Below are positions 39,655 through 51,935 of a DNA stretch of 64,000 nucleotides, piece by piece. The position numbers and the translations under genes are program-made. The stretch is taken from contig NC_026659.2 of assembly GCF_000004075.3 (NCBI RefSeq), positions 3,534,001-3,598,000 of the forward strand, read 5' to 3'. The DNA is from Cucumis sativus. Taxonomy: Eukaryota > Streptophyta > Magnoliopsida > Cucurbitales > Cucurbitaceae. Under the pieces are notes generated by a model. That model did not search any database. It was not told the DNA's origin and worked only from the letters and a program-made list of their open reading frames with translations. Positions within the stretch are counted from its first letter, which is position 1. Each line of letters opens with the position of its first letter.

Positions 39655-40859
39655 TTTTTAATTCAGTTTTGCTTTTTAAAATGAAAACAGTCTAATTTGA
39701 TTTTCGATCTGGCTATTTTTCTTAAATATATAGATACATTATTTAAAAATGATCTGGTTTGAAATTGAAAGCAAACGAAAAAATTGAGTATGAAAAGTTT
39801 CTTCAAACCATATTGAGTGGAGCTAGAGAAATAGAAGGTTTAGACAACGAGATAGCATAGAGTGATAGGTCAATTCAAGTTAATTAGGTTTTGTTTTGAT
39901 AATTTTACACTAATATGACGTAAATAAATGGTTAAAAAAACTTCTATATTACAAACAATATCGTTTAGAAATAAATTATTTGAAATTTTATAATTTTAAA
40001 AAAGGTATAAATGATTTCATGTTTCAATCAACTTTTGGAACTATTATAAGTTTCATATTAAGTAGGTTGAACACAATCACACAATTAATTTACCGATGAA
40101 TCTTAGAAACACATGTTTACTCACTAAGTCTCAACATAACTACAGTTAAAATGTGACAATGCCCTCAAAGTGGCCATCTTGAAAGAGTCTTAGTGGTTGT
40201 AGGAATTTGTATACCAATAGATATCAACGAAGTACATCAATAGGATGACGTTTTTGTACATTATAATGTTTTAGTTGGACCGTAATTTTGCTAGATTTAC
40301 AAAAGAAAATGGTTGACATGAGTGTAATTTTTTTGGCAAACATGGTACACTTGATTCGTTGTTGTATTTATGAGTTACAATTGAACATATGTATCGACAA
40401 TAGATGAATTGTAGTATGTCAATAACACATCTATATAGTTGTTACATTCAATATAAATAAAATTAATGATAGTTATGTATCAATAATGATATGCATGTCA
40501 CTTAGTATAATAGTTAAACTATATATTTCAAGATATTAATACGCTCATTCAAAATGCAATTTTAAAATATAACATTGACATAAAAAAATTTGATGTGCCC
40601 GTCCATTTTTTAATAGACCTTCCTATTTTTTTCTCAATCTTTTCGGGACATACGAAAAAAATTATTGATACATCAAAGTTGTGGGAAACTCTAACTAAAA
40701 TAGTTATCTTTTATTGTAAAAGACATATAGCTAAATTTGTTGGTTTAACTTCTGATCTAACTAGAGTTTCAACTAAAAGACATATAGAAATCTATAAATA
40801 CACTGTATCACTTTGATATTTCATACACAACAAAAACTAAATAGAAATAATACCTTGTT

Positions 40860-41000
40860 CTCAAAGCACAGTGGATGTAGGCACTTGCCGAACCATTTTA
40901 AAACATTGTGTGTTCATCTTTTCTTTCTTCCTCTTTTCATCTCACCATATTCTTAAGAAAAACCCAAAGAAGAAACCCAGAAAATACAGTAAAGAAAGAA
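40860..41000 (+). mobile_element. Copia LTR-like remnant
   Basis: 'agtggatgtaggcacttgcc' followed by 'gaacca' and a downstream 'tgtgttcatcttttctttc' resembles the conserved transcribed part of many plant Ty1-copia LTRs. No TG...CA ends, primer site or coding remnant could be defined. Confidence 0.35.
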
Positions 41001-41800
41001 AGAAAGAATAAAAAAGTCTTGGAAAGCTCTTTTAATATTTTGTATACACAAATCTACACGCAAAAGAAAATGAAGGAAAAAATAAAGCAAAAGAAAGAGA
41101 GAACCTACATTTACATGCAAATAGGTGGATTTTTTTTTGTGTCCATAGACGTGACAACCCGTTCAAAAGTACATTAGAGAATTAATTTTAAATAAAATAT
41201 ATGAGTAAGCTAAAGAAATATTATATCAACCATGATTTCATCATTAATAATATGAAGGAATTCGTAGATTCCATTAAGTACTTATTGTAAATTTCTTTAA
41301 CCTAAATAACTTTTGTTTTAAAAAAAGAACTAATGTCAACCATTGAAATGCTTGCATTGTTTTGGTTCATTTATTTAAATTTCTATTTTAAAATGAAGTA
41401 AAATGTCAATTTTTGTAGGATTTTATTTTAAAAGTTGCTAAAAAAATTATTTTTAGTAAATGTTAGTAGATAAATATCCAACAAATCAATTACATGAAAT
41501 AAAATTAAATAAAATATGAGATATTATTAAAAATATGAAAGTAAAAAGTATTTAAGGGTTTTATTTAAGAGTAAATATTTTATTATTCGTAAAAAAATCC
41601 TGAGTATATATAATTATTTCATAAGAAAAAAATATTTTAATAATAACTTCGAGTTCGGTTTGGATTATGTTGGATGAACCCATGAACCAACTCGATTATC
41701 GGTTTTGTGAGTCATCGGTTTGTTTTACAAAAATCATACTTAATTAAAAAAGAAATTTTGTTATTAAATTTATATTTAATCACTTTGTCTTCTTCCTACA

Positions 41801-41809
41801 AAACCCTAG
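41801..41809 (+). promoter_or_regulatory. Telo-box-like motif, RPL7A copy 2
   Basis: AAACCCTAG, ending 86 bp upstream of the ATG, followed by a pyrimidine-rich leader (cttccccccgccttc) as in translationally controlled ribosomal-protein mRNAs. Confidence 0.55.
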
Positions 41810-41894
41810 CACTTCCCCCCGCCTTCTTAACACTCCCCTTCTCTTTCGTTCTTCTTGCCAGTTTTACATCGCCTCTTGCAGCAGCGCCAAAACA

Positions 41895-43674
41895 ATGGCA
41901 CCGAAGAAGGCTGTTGGAAAAGTTTCAGCAAAGAAGAAGACGGTAAATCCATTTTTTTATGCGAGATTCTTGTTTCAGTTCTCTAATGCTTTGTTTTTAA
42001 CACTGCGTTGGATTCTTTGCAGGAGAAAGTGGTGAACCCGCTATTTGAGAAGCGTCCAAAGCAGTTTGGAATTGGTGGGGCTTTGCCACCTAAGAGGGAT
42101 CTCACACGATTTGTCAAATGGCCCAAGGTTGTTCAAATTCAAAGGAAGAAGAGGATTCTGAAGCAGAGGCTCAAGGTTCCACCAGCTTTGAATCAGTTCA
42201 CCAAGACCCTTGACAAGAATCTTGGTAATGATTAAACTCTAAATTCTCACGGAGATTCCTATTACATTGTTAGTGTTTTTCGGTCTTCTGTTTATACTTT
42301 TTTTGTGTTTTCAACTGGAATATTTGTTATGAAGTATGAACTATGTTAGGATATTGGTGGGCTAGGTTGTATGAATGCATTTAATTTAGGAGAGGTGTAG
42401 AAGTTTCTGCTATGGTGAAAGAAATAAGTAGTTCCATACCTTATTGATTGATGGTTTGGTTTGGGTACCTTGAGATGAGATGACTATGTTTTGATGGCAA
42501 TGCAAGTTCATTTGGGAATTGGTAGTAAGCTTCAGTCTCTTGGAACCTTAATTCTTGTCTGAACCTTTTTTTTTCTCCTTAGGTAACTTGGATTATTCTG
42601 CTTAGATCTTCTCACATTTTGGGTTATTTAGTCATTCTAGTGATTGTATTGAAATGGTCCTCTTTATAGTACACGGTTGTGAATGAAATGTTTCATTTTT
42701 GTACATTCCATTTTGGTCATTTGGAAAATTTTGACCTGATTCCATGTGGTTTTGATTAGATTTAAGGTATATTTTGAATTTTGCTTATCTCATCTTCTAT
42801 GTGGTTCTTCGATAGTTGTTGGAATGTCCTTAGATGGTTGGTTTTAAAAGCCTTTCCATTCATTTTCAGCAACAAACTTGTTCAAGATGCTTTTGAAGTA
42901 TAGGCCAGAGGATAAAACACAGAAAAAGGAGCGTCTTCTGAAAAGAGCTCAGGAAGAAGCTGAAGGCAAATCACACGATGCCAAAAAGCCTATTGTTGTT
43001 AAATATGGTCTCAACCATGTTACCTACCTCATTGAGCAGGTCATCTTTTATTCCATACATTTGAAATATTTCACTATTATGCAATCAGATACACTCCTTT
43101 TATTCTTAACATCCATATATTATTACTTTATTTTCAGAACAAGGCACAACTGGTTGTGATTGCACACGATGTGGATCCAATTGAGTTGGTTGTATGGCTC
43201 CCAGCTCTGTGCAGGAAGATGGAAATTCCATATTGCATTGTGAAGGGAAAAGCACGTTTGGGAGCGGTAAGTTGGTATCCATGTCTCTTTATTTGCCACT
43301 CCTTTGAAGCCATGGATTTTTGTAACTTTTCCTTTTAATAACAGGTTGTCCACCAAAAGACTGCATCAGTTTTGTGTTTAACAACAGTGAAAAATGAAGA
43401 TAAGATGGAGTTTAGCAGGATCCTGGAAGCCATTAAGGTGCCTTACACACACATAAAACCTGGATATGATCCAAGTTTATTTTATAGCATCCGAATTAGG
43501 TTCATATCTAACAACTTGTTTGTTGTTTTGTTTTATGTTAAGGCTAATTTCAACGACAAGTACGACGAATACAGAAAGAAGTGGGGCGGTGGAATCATGG
43601 GATCCAAGTCTCAGGCAAAAACTAAGGCAAAGGAGAAATTACTGGCCAAAGAAGCTGCTCAAAGGATGTCTTAG
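41895..43674 (+). CDS. RPL7A: 60S ribosomal protein eL8 (L7a), copy 2
   Basis: Six coding exons: 41895-41942, 42023-42224, 42870-43039, 43138-43266, 43345-43437, 43543-43674; 257 residues, starting [18 protein letters not shown] and ending AAQRMS. Exon sizes and phases equal copy 1 except that ATG and the next 15 codons form one exon, so the start-codon intron is missing. Same L7Ae-fold large-subunit protein. It lies 2.5 kb from, and head to head with, copy 1, so the pair is an inverted duplication. Third-position differences are spread through exons and introns have diverged, so the duplication is not very recent. No broken codon or stop is seen. Confidence 0.96.
42428..42552 (+). other. Conserved block within RPL7A copy 2 intron
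   Basis: Counterpart of the block at 38580-38705 in copy 1, lying in the 645-bp intron 42225-42869. The start 'tagttccatacc' and end 'ggaacc' words are kept, and conservation by eye is close to that of the exons. Candidate intronic ncRNA or splicing element; class not assigned. Confidence 0.3.
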
Positions 43675-44379
43675 GTAATCAGAGTTGTTCTTTTGTAACT
43701 CTGCTGAATTTTATTTTATGAGAAAAACTGAGACACCAATTCTTTTTGGTATGTAGTTTAACTCCATCAGTAGAATTTTGAAGTTTTGTTTACTTTTAAG
43801 AGAACTTGATGTAGTATTTTCTCCATGTAAACCTCTATTTATTTTAGTTTATTTTTGAATGTTTCTAATGCTCCCTCCTGTCCCCCCATCTCATTAAACT
43901 AGAAGCGGTTCATGGCTTATATATATATATATATAGTAGTGAGCACATCGAAACGACTCGTAACTAAAATTGGTTTAGTAAATGTTCAGCCCTTAGAGGA
44001 AGGGGATGGTACAAAACTTTGAAATGGAAGGTAAAAGTCGAACGTGAAAGCTATCTAGGAATCGAACGACAGATTGTTCTCGCTAATAAAGCACCGTGTG
44101 TTGAGTATTGGGCTCGTTTGATCACGTTATTTATAAATTTGGAATGAAATTACTATTAATAAAATCTTCGATTAATGTGTCAAATTTTATATATATTTGT
44201 AATATTTTAAAGTATTAATTTAAATACTGAAATAGCCTAATAAAAATGATTGTTTCTATAGCATTAAAAATGTAATTTAATTATTATTTTGTTGAATAAA
44301 AATTGCTTGAGACTTTGTGGTATAGCGTAGACGTGTAATATGGTAGTCGATTGTGTGGCAACCCATGCTTTGGACCCTT

Positions 44380-44398
44380 AAGTCGGTTGAACCGACTT
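44380..44398. repeat. Perfect 19-bp palindrome
   Basis: AAGTCGGTT-G-AACCGACTT: 9-bp perfect arms around one base, in AT-rich DNA far from gene starts. Confidence 0.9.
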
Positions 44399-45605
44399 GG
44401 ATGTATAAACGATGTTGTTGAATATTCATATTTATTCAAAAGCAAATAAATATGCAATAAAAAAAATTATTTGTGATTCTTATCAAATGAAGTAAAAGCT
44501 AAAATTGTAACTTTTATAGATAACAGGAAATAATTAATTTGTAACTTGCCTCAATTTTCACCCTCAAATTTTCAATTTTGTTAAATTAAATCGTATTGCA
44601 ATCTCAATCTTAAATTTTGTATAGCGTATCAGATATATATTCTCACCTACATTGAATGAATTATAACATATATGTATATATAACGTGGGTGGAAACTGGA
44701 TAGTATTTATTTGTTTTGTGAAGATTAGCGATTGAACAAATCACATTTACAATGAAAGATCATTGATTAAAGTCATTTTAACAAGTGAGTGACTTTTAAT
44801 GAATAAGTGATAAGATTTCAAATGAAAATAATGTTAGAGATTTATTCAAATTGAAAACTTGGCAAAGTCATTGAATATACATACTCCATCTGTTTTGAAA
44901 CTCCCTTATTTGTATCTCACAATAGCTTATTTGTATCTCACAAATGAAAATGATGTATATGGATTCATCATTAAACGCTTTGCCTAAAAGTCATAATTGT
45001 CGAAATTTAGATTCAACGAGTTGGTTGAGTCATGTCTCTTAGCCTTGCATTTTAGTATGCAATGGGACCTCTCATTTTACATGTCACTGTGTTTCTGATT
45101 TTATAAATTTTTATAGTTTTTGTAATTCTTGTACTTTGAAAAACGTATAGTACTGTTGAACTTCTGACTTTTCAAATTGAATTTTGAATATTATTCATAT
45201 TGAGTTATTGATAAAACTCCCATGACATAACAACCACAACATTGTAGTTCGGAATCTCCCCCTACTAAAAATAATTTTACTATTCTCCTCTAAAATATTG
45301 CTATTTGTTTTTGCAAACTCATTAGTTTATACATTTTTTTTCTTTATCGAAGTTTTTAGCCATGTATCATATATGATAAAACCCATTCATAAATATTTAA
45401 GAAGATTTGAAATATTAAGTAATATTTGATAATTTAGTCGATAACTATTTTGTTTTTAATTTTTCATTTCAAAATTTTTCCACCAATTAGCTCAAACTAA
45501 AATAATCGACCATTTAAAATATAAATTATTATAATCAAACTATAATAAAGATTTTTTTAAAAAATGTTATTAAATTTAAACTATTTTAGGAAACAAAGGG
45601 AGGTG

Positions 45606-45613
45606 GCACGTGC
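45606..45613. promoter_or_regulatory. G-box palindrome upstream of RH7
   Basis: GCACGTGC, about 300 bp upstream of the RH7 ATG; a typical bHLH/bZIP core. Function inferred only. Confidence 0.4.
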
Positions 45614-45676
45614 AAAACACATGAAGGGAAGAAATAAAAATCGTATTTTAATTTGATCTCCTTCGTCTTCATTAAA

Positions 45677-45709
45677 AAACCCTAACCTCTCTCTCTCTCT
45701 CTCTCTCTC
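45677..45709 (+). promoter_or_regulatory. Telo box and CT tract in RH7 promoter/leader
   Basis: AAACCCTAA at 45677-45685 is followed directly by a CT run to 45709, about 200-235 bp upstream of the ATG. Telo box next to a pyrimidine run near the transcription start is a known arrangement in plant ribosome-biogenesis genes. Confidence 0.55.
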
Positions 45710-45911
45710 ACATTCCCATTTTCTCATTCCCATTCCAATTCGTTTTTCTCTTTTCATCTATAAGCCATTCTAAACCTAAGCGCCGCCTCTATTTTTCCCT
45801 TGCTGAATCTTCATTCACCGTCCCTAAACCGCACCGAACGGAGTAACATCTCAGTTCGGATCGGTTTGGGCACCACAGTTTTTCCATCTTCAACCTTTTT
45901 CTCATCTCTTT

Positions 45912-48900
45912 ATGGACAAGAAGGAGAAGAAGATGAAGAACAAAGCTCTTGTGGAAGCCCTAGCTTCAAACGACGCTCTTGAGCACAACGCTGACGGTTT
46001 GGATCTTTCCGATAAGAAGAAGAAGAAGTCTAAGTCTGATAAGGAGAGCAAGAAGCGGAAAGCTGTAGAAGTGGCTGACGACGGGGATAGGAGTGAGACG
46101 AGCTCGGAATTGGGCGAACCTGTCAATTCAAGGTCCAAAAGCGGAAAGGAGAAGAAGAGCTCGAAGAAGGCGAAAGTGGTTGATTCTGAAGATGATGATG
46201 TGGAGAAGGAGGCTGAGAATCCGAATGCTGTTACTCAGTTTCGGATTTCTGAACCGCTGAAGGCTAAACTGAGGGAGAAGGGTATTACCTCCTTGTTTCC
46301 GATTCAGGCTACGACTTTTGATACCGTATATGACGGGTCTGATTTGGTTGGTCGAGCCAGAACTGGACAGGTATAATCTGTTTGCTTGATTTCTTATTGC
46401 TCTTTTCGGATTGTTAGATAAATGTTAGGCTTTTCCTCTCCAGTATGAAACACATATTAAAAGATCAGCCACTGAAACATCAACAAAAATGAACGACGTG
46501 AATATGTCTGTGGCAAACTTGATTTTAAGTTTTTTTTTTTTGTATGAGAAAAATTATTGCATGCAATAGGAATAGACTTATTCCTAGTTAAGTTTTGGTA
46601 ATTCTGAGAATGGTTTCTAGTTCTACTTTACTTAATCTAAAAACTCCATATGAGCTTTCTACGACGATGTTGTTCTCAATGAGCTTCAAAGGTCTTTGCT
46701 TTTGAAGTTGGTTTAGATATAATATGAACGTTACTTTTCACGGTTAACTTTTTCTTGCAAGAAATAATCTTATGTAAAATCTTCATGTCTTCTGTGCAGG
46801 GTAAAACGCTAGCGTTTGTCTTGCCCATCTTGGAGTCCTTAGTAAATGGACCTTATAAGTCATCACGAGTGACGGGATATGGAAGATCACCTAGTGTTAT
46901 AGTACTTTTACCAACTAGGGAATTGGCTGACCAGGTATGGTTTGAAAATTTCTTAATTGACATTTGATAAACTGATTATAGTATCTTAAAAAGTCGTGGT
47001 TTGATTAGGTGTTCGAGGACTTCAAATTTTATGGACGTACATTAGGCTTGGACTCTTGCTGTTTGTGTGGAGGATTGCAGTATGGCCCCCAGGAAATTGC
47101 ATTAAAAAGGGGAGTTGACATAGTTGTTGGAACTCCTGGTCGTGTGAAGGTGCAAATTTACAGTAAACATTGTGAAGGGTTTGTTAAATGATTGAAGCAC
47201 TTTAGTGATTGGTTACTGACTTATGCGTTCTTTTAATTTGGTGTAGGATCACATTAACAGAAACAATATTGATTTGCGGTCTCTAAAGTTCAGGGTTCTT
47301 GATGAAGCTGACGAAATGTTGAACATGGGTTTTGTTGACGATGTTGAATTTATTCTTGGTATGGTTTTTGGACTCATAATTATTGTTACACTGAAGGAGT
47401 GAAAATTTTCTTGATATAGTGCCATTTATTTCTTACTTTACATTGGCAAAACATTTTTTTGGTGGATTCTTAGGCAAGGTGGCAGACGTGAACAAAGTTC
47501 AAACACTTCTTTTCAGTGCCACTTTACCAGACTGGGTGAAAAATGTCAGTATTCCAAACATAATACACAGCTGTTAAGCTTCCTAAATTTAAACGTGCAA
47601 TATAAAATAGCTGATAAGTTGAATGAACATATGCATTTTTCTTCTGCTACTGTTGCTGATAAATTGTTTTTCATTTTCAGATTACTTCTAGGTTCCTGAA
47701 GGCAAGCAAGAAAACTGTAGATCTTGTTGGCAATGAGAAAATGAAAGCCAGTAAGGATGTTAGGCATATTGTTATTCCCTGCTCTGATACAGAGAGGTCT
47801 CGGCTTATTCCAGATATCATTCGATGTTACAGCAGGTTAGTGGTTTGAATGGAAAGATTTTATTTACTGTTATTATTATCTGTTTATCGTCCATGAATTA
47901 TTGAATTGCTCTCTTTGTTATTGTTATATGATGATCAGTGGGGGCCGAACTATTATATTCACGGAGACTAAGGAATCTGCATCTGAGCTTGCTGGTCTTC
48001 TTCCTGGTGCACGGCCATTACATGGAGATATACAGCAGTCTCAACGTTCGGTAATTTTGTAGATTAGTGGAGCCTGCTTGTACACACATATGCACACAAA
48101 TTTTTTTTCTATTGGATATACCTGGCTGTTTTGCAGTCTTTTATAGTGACCTACTTGTTGCAGGTTACCATATCTGGGTTCAGGTCAGGCAAGTTTCTGA
48201 TATTAGTGGCCACCAATGTTGCAGCACGTGGATTGGATATCAATGATGTTCAGTTAATTATACAGGTTTGTGCTTTACCCTGATTGTGTAACTTGGCATT
48301 TTTATTTTATTTTCTGAAGTAAGTTTTTTATTGCTAATGTTATATTTGTTTTCATTTATGAATCTGCCAGTGTGAAGCTCCAAAGGATATAGAAGCTTAT
48401 ATTCATCGGTCTGGAAGAACAGGAAGAGCTGGTAATTCTGAGTTCGGCAACTTTTCCCCATTGCACTTGCATATAATTTTGAACTTTCTAAAAAGACTAT
48501 TTTATCTTTAGGCAATACTGGAGTTGCTGTGACATTGTATGATCCTAGAAAGTCGGGAAGAATTGCCAGGATAGAAAGAGATTCTGGTGTGAAGTTTGAG
48601 CACTTGTCTGCTCCTCAGCCTATTGACATAGCCAGATCTGCTGGAGCCAGTGCTGCAGAATCAGTAACGCAAGTGTCTGACAGGTACGTTCATATAATGT
48701 TACTTAATTAGTTATTTTTCTTTATGGCGTGCTTGAATCTTATTTATAATGAAACAGTGTAATCCCACCTTTCAAATCTGCTGCGGAGGAGATGGTGAAC
48801 AGCTCTACTTTGTCTGCTGTGGAGCTACTTGCGAAGGCCCTTGCCAAGCTCTCTGTGAGTTGTCTTTTAAATTTTTTGCTTAACTATGCAATCTAAGTTA

Positions 48901-50037
48901 TAGGTTGTTGGCTTTTCTTTTTTATTGACTGTTGCCTAACTGCACTGGTTTATTTTATTTCTGCAGGGTTACACAGAGATAAAGAGTAGATCGCTTCTGA
49001 CATCAATGGAAAATTATGTCACTTTAATTCTAGAACCTGGAAAGCCTATGTATTCCCCATCGTGAGAAATCTTGACCTTTTGCTATATTAATCTGCTTGA
49101 TGCTCTTTTCACACGTGTCCTACACTTGCTATGAATTTGAAAGTTGTGTTGATCCCTTAATGATGTCACTTGCATGCCTTTCTGTTTAATTAATTTAGAC
49201 TGTAGGTTTTGATTATGGGAAATTAATTTTCTTTTAGTTTATGAATGTAATACGTTAACAATTACTGACCTCTGTTTTCATTTAATTTTTTTGTGGGGTT
49301 GATCAGTTGTTTGAATGTAGTATTTCTTGTCTGGCATGTAAAATAGCTTTGATTCCTGCCTCTCGTCGGCAACATACCATAAAAACTAACGAACATTTCT
49401 TCTAAATTGTCCAGATTCGCCTACAGTATCTTGAGGAGGTTTTTGCCTGAGGAGAAGGTCGAGTCAGTGAAGGGCATGTCACTGACGGCTGATGGATCTA
49501 GTGCAGTATTCGATGTTCAAACTGAAGATTTGGATGCATTTCTTACTGGTAAATCTATGGAATAACTTTTTCATTTTCATCTTTGATTATCCCCTTCTCC
49601 CCTTCTCCCCTTCATTATCTGTCTGATTGACATTATTTTCTAATCAGACTTTTGAATGATACTGTTTATAAATGAGCCCCATTTATCGATCACGCACGCT
49701 CTGAAGCTATTCCTTGCAATATAATTAAAAAATGTTGTTTGCAAAGTGGGATCCTGTAGTTACTTTTTCTTTTCTTATTCCTCTGTTTCCAGGCCAGGCT
49801 AATGCAGCCGATGTGAGTATAGAGGTTTTGAAATCTCTGCCAAAATTGCAAGATAGAGAGCAATCAAGAGGTGGAAGATTTGGTTTTGGTGGTCGTGGAG
49901 GGTTTGGTGATCGTAGAAGTGGTGGAAGTAGGTTTTCAGGAGGAAGAGGAGGTGGACGTGGGGGATTTTCCGACAGAAACAGGTTTTCGGGTGGAAGAGG
50001 TCGAAACTTCGGTGGTGGCAGCCGTAGCAGTTGGTAA
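45912..50037 (+). CDS. RH7: Nucleolar DEAD-box RNA helicase, RH7/PRH75 type
   Basis: Fourteen exons: 45912-46370, 46800-46934, 47009-47149, 47247-47358, 47474-47544, 47681-47835, 47939-48050, 48164-48265, 48371-48431, 48512-48683, 48758-48854, 48967-49061, 49415-49548, 49793-50037; all phases close, 696 residues. A Lys/Glu-rich N-terminus (1-95) carries nuclear/nucleolar signals. Helicase motifs: FPIQ (Q), ARTGQGKT (I, across exons 1-2), PTRELADQ (Ia), GTPGR (Ib), DEAD 264-267 (II), SAT (III), IIFTETK (IV), ARGLDIN (V), [10 protein letters not shown] (VI). A GUCT domain follows (about 510-610) and a C-terminal GGRGGF/FSGGRG-rich RNA-binding tail. Plant RH7 works in rRNA processing and cold tolerance; family homologues are DDX21/Gu. 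It neighbours two RPL7A genes. Confidence 0.96.
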
Positions 50038-51380
<1,343 letters not shown>

Positions 51381-51465
51381 GGGGTGGTGGCGCAGTTGGC
51401 TAGCGCGTAGGTCTCATAGCTAAAGAGTTATCCTGAGGTCGAGAGTTCGAGCCTCTCTCACCCCA
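51381..51465 (+). tRNA. Elongator tRNA-Met (CAT) with intron
   Basis: The acceptor GGGGTGG pairs with TCACCCC (one G-T), discriminator A. D arm GCGCAGTTGGCTAGCGC; anticodon CAT at 51415-51417; T arm GAGAG-TTCGAGC-CTCTC. A 12-nt intron (51419-51430) sits one base 3' of the anticodon, the normal place, leaving a 73-nt mature tRNA. Plant elongator tRNA-Met genes usually carry such an intron. Pol III T-run at 51474-51479. Confidence 0.95.
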
Positions 51466-51873
51466 TTACTTTCTTTTTTGTCTTTTCCTTTTTGCTCACC
51501 AATTTTGAATATTAAACCAATATAGGGAAGAAACAAACCTAAATTTTTAAAATTAAAAATTTGATTATTGAATAAAAAAATAATTTAAAAACCTTGGGTT
51601 ATCTATTATACTATTTATTATAAATCACTATGTGATAAAAAAAGGAAAAAACAACACAATAAGAAAACACATGTAAACTTACATTTGCATCCTAATTAAT
51701 CTCATTACCATACAAAATCTAGTTTAAGGATTAAGGTAACTATATATATATATCATCCTTGATTTAGAATTTAAAACAAAATTTTAGTTAGCTGGTTTCA
51801 TCATTTTGTTTGTTACAAGTTCTTATCAGTTATTGAGGTTGTTACTTTGATTGTAATATGGGCTTTGATTGCT

Positions 51874-51880
51874 TATATAA
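51874..51880 (+). promoter_or_regulatory. TATA box of GH5 gene A
   Basis: TATATAA 56 bp upstream of the ATG at 51936. The equivalent box occurs at the same relative place in gene B. It lies downstream of an in-frame ATG at 51858, which therefore is unlikely to be in the mRNA. Confidence 0.65.
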
Positions 51881-51935
51881 AGATGGAAGAAATGTCTCTT
51901 TTGCATCATCAATACAAAACTTGAAAGTATTCAGA

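Larger units (their letters stand above)
39381..41894. other. Divergent intergenic region between RPL7A copies
   Basis: Shared upstream region of the head-to-head pair. It holds two telo-box-like motifs, a GGTTC-repeat block (39481-39655), a copia-LTR-like patch near 40860-40930 and otherwise AT-rich DNA. No gene supported. Confidence 0.6.
43675..45911. other. Intergenic, RPL7A copy 2 to RH7
   Basis: RPL7A 3' UTR, a TA tract (43919-43935), a 19-bp perfect palindrome (44380-44398), AT-rich DNA, then the RH7 promoter with a GCACGTGC palindrome (45606-45613), a telo box and a CT tract. No gene seen. Confidence 0.6.

Noticed and set aside
40595-40816. 73-codon open frame between the RPL7A genes
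   Set aside because: AT-rich, no recognised domain, no supporting neighbours; possibly part of the LTR relic but not a gene.
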